Assembly (NCBI GenBank): GCA_946887105.1
Contig: CAMPKJ010000094.1
Span: forward strand, 1-16,031
Reading direction: 5' to 3'
Source of the DNA: an uncultured Acidobacteriota bacterium
GTDB taxonomy: Bacteria > Acidobacteriota > Thermoanaerobaculia > Gp7-AA8
DNA: 16,031 nt
Below the pieces are notes generated by a model. The model had not been told where the DNA came from, ran no database searches, and worked only from the letters and a program-made list of their open reading frames with translations. Made by a program: the position numbers and the translations under genes. Of the stretch, positions 14,643 to 16,031 are shown one piece after another (position 1 is the stretch's first letter; each line of letters opens with the position of its first letter).

Positions 14643-16031
14643 ATGCCCCTCTCCCGGTTTCATCCCGTCGTCCAGCGCTGGTTCACGGAAACGCTCGGCC
14701 AGCCGACGCCCGCGCAGCAGAAAGGGTGGGCGGCCATCCGCGAAGGGCGGCACACGCTCATCGCCGCGCCGACCGGCTCGGGCAAGACGCTGGCGGCATT
14801 CCTCACCGCGCTCGACGATCTCTTCCAGGAGAGCCTCCAACATCCGCTGCCGGATGAAGTGCGCGTCGTCTACGTCTCGCCGCTGAAGGCATTGAGCACC
14901 GACATTCACAAGAATCTCGCCGAGCCGCGGCTGGCGATCCGCAAGCTGGCCGAGGAGATGGGCATCGCGGCGCCGAAGATCACGGCGGCGGTGCGCACCG
15001 GCGACACCACGTCCAGCGAGCGCGCCTCGATGCTGCGCACGCCGCCGCACATCCTGGTCACCACGCCCGAATCGCTCTACCTCCTGCTCACCGCGGAACG
15101 CAGCCGCGCCATGTTGCGCAGCGTGCGCACGGTGATCGTCGACGAGATCCACGCGCTGATCGGCTCGCGCCGCGGCGCCCATCTGGCGTTGACGCTGGAG
15201 CGCCTGCAGCAGGTCGCGGAACGGCCGCTGCTGCGGCTCGGACTCTCGGCGACGCAGAAGCCGATCGAAGACGTGGCCAAGTACCTGGTCGCGAACGACG
15301 ACTGCACGATCGTCAACGAAGGCCATCGCCGGGCCATGGACCTCACGATCGAAACGCCGCGATCCGCGCTCGACGCCGTGATGTCGAACGAGATCTGGGG
15401 CGATTACTACGAGCGCCTCGTGCAGTTGATCGAGCAGCACCGCACCACGCTCGTGTTCGTGAACACGCGCAAGATGGCCGAGCGGATCGCGCATCACCTC
15501 AGCGAACGCCTCGGCGATGAATCCGTCACCGCGCATCACGGCAGTCTCTCGAAAGAGAAACGCCTCGACGCCGAAACGCGGTTGAAGACGGGCCGGCTGA
15601 AGGCGCTGGTCGCCACCGCGTCGCTGGAGCTCGGCATCGACATCGGACACGTCGATCTGGTCTGCCAGATCGGCTCCCCGCATCGCATCGCCACGCTGCT
15701 GCAGCGCGTGGGGCGCTCGGGACACACGGTCTCCGGACTGCCGAAGGGACGCGTCTTTCCCGTATCGCGCGATGACCTCGTCGAATGCGCGGCCTTGCTG
15801 CGCGCCGTGAAACGCGGCGAGCTCGATCGCATCGTCGTACACGACGCGCCGCTGGACGTGCTCGCGCAGCAGATCGTCGCCGAGAGCTCCTGCCGCGATT
15901 ACGCGGAGGACGAGCTCTACGAGGTGATGCGCCGCGCGTGGCCGTACCGCGACCTGGCGCGCAAGGATTTCGACGACGTCGTGCAGATGACCGCGGACGG
16001 CTTCGCCACCAAACGCGGACGCCGCGCCGCG
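14643..16031 (+). CDS. lhr: Lhr-family superfamily 2 DNA helicase (5' part; 3' end cut by window)
   Basis: ATP-dependent 3'-5' helicase of the Lhr (large helicase-related) family, linked to DNA repair. 463 codons are visible and the gene runs off the right edge; full Lhr-core proteins are usually about 800-950 residues and long Lhr about 1500. Motifs seen in order: Q-like motif [10 protein letters not shown] (20-29), Walker A APTGSGKT (42-49), [16 protein letters not shown] (Ia), [10 protein letters not shown], Walker B DEIH (167-170), LGLSATQKP (III), [18 protein letters not shown] (IV), [20 protein letters not shown] (V) and QRVGRSGH starting at Q354 (VI). SLELGIDIG and the long spacing to motif VI are Lhr-like rather than RecQ. 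No Shine-Dalgarno sequence precedes the ATG; a -10-like TATGAT is at 14619-14624. Confidence 0.95.
   Translation, partial: MPLSRFHPVVQRWFTETLGQPTPAQQKGWAAIREGRHTLIAAPTGSGKTLAAFLTALDDLFQESLQHPLPDEVRVVYVSPLKALSTDIHKNLAEPRLAIRKLAEEMGIAAPKITAAVRTGDTTSSERASMLRTPPHILVTTPESLYLLLTAERSRAMLRSVRTVIVDEIHALIGSRRGAHLALTLERLQQVAERPLLRLGLSATQKPIEDVAKYLVANDDCTIVNEGHRRAMDLTIETPRSALDAVMSNEIWGDYYERLVQLIEQHRTTLVFVNTRKMAERIAHHLSERLGDESVTAHHGSLSKEKRLDAETRLKTGRLKALVATASLELGIDIGHVDLVCQIGSPHRIATLLQRVGRSGHTVSGLPKGRVFPVSRDDLVECAALLRAVKRGELDRIVVHDAPLDVLAQQIVAESSCRDYAEDELYEVMRRAWPYRDLARKDFDDVVQMTADGFATKRGRRAA

Noticed and set aside
11149..14886. A 1245-codon plus-strand frame spanning the BtpA, mgtE, PAP2 and lhr starts.
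   Set aside because: It crosses genes on both strands, has low-complexity Arg/His-rich sequence and includes the palindromic repeat. Real genes with motifs occupy the same DNA in other frames.

Overview
The window is GC-rich throughout and reads as the chromosome of a Gram-negative bacterium: it carries an RND tripartite efflux pump, several lipoprotein signals and periplasmic M16 peptidases. The mix of genes (MexF-type pump, cytosolic GAF histidine kinase, DUF6597-type AraC regulator, DUF3224 protein, BtpA next to MgtE, paired M16 peptidases) would fit an Acidobacteriota-like soil or sediment organism. That placement is inference; no rRNA or marker gene is present to fix it. No RNA gene, insertion sequence, phage gene or CRISPR array was seen. 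Coding density is very high and no gene-free stretch exceeds 300 bases.

Layout. (1) 1-4876, minus strand: an efflux operon with a lipoprotein membrane-fusion protein followed, by a 4-base ATGA overlap, by an HAE1/MexF-like RND permease. The permease frame does not stop at its normal C-terminus. It continues in frame through a complete lipoprotein signal (lipobox LGGC) into a NodT/OprM-type outer-membrane factor that runs off the left edge. (2) 5013-6910, plus strand: a divergent two-component pair (GAF histidine kinase and NarL/FixJ regulator, ATGA overlap), a plausible regulator of the pump. (3) 6911-8379: a small hairpin, a doubtful 44-residue membrane ORF, an AraC-type regulator (minus) and a divergent DUF3224 protein (plus). 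(4) 8392-11405, minus: a two-gene operon of M16 peptidase-like proteins. One is catalytic (HLFEH) and one is a lipoprotein lacking the zinc motif, so they probably form a complementary heterodimer. The first gene's Shine-Dalgarno sequence lies in a near-perfect hairpin directly before the ATG. (5) 11563-13602, minus: MgtE magnesium channel, whose stop codon directly abuts a BtpA-family TIM-barrel gene. (6) 13640-16031, plus: a PAP2 phosphatase, a roughly 97-base palindromic repeat block, and the first 463 codons of an Lhr-family DNA helicase.

The most unusual items are the RND permease/outer-membrane-factor fusion with an internal lipoprotein signal, the hairpin that buries the ribosome-binding site of the M16 operon, a 10-base tandem duplication that separates the Shine-Dalgarno sequence of the AraC gene from its start codon, and the hairpin repeat before the helicase.
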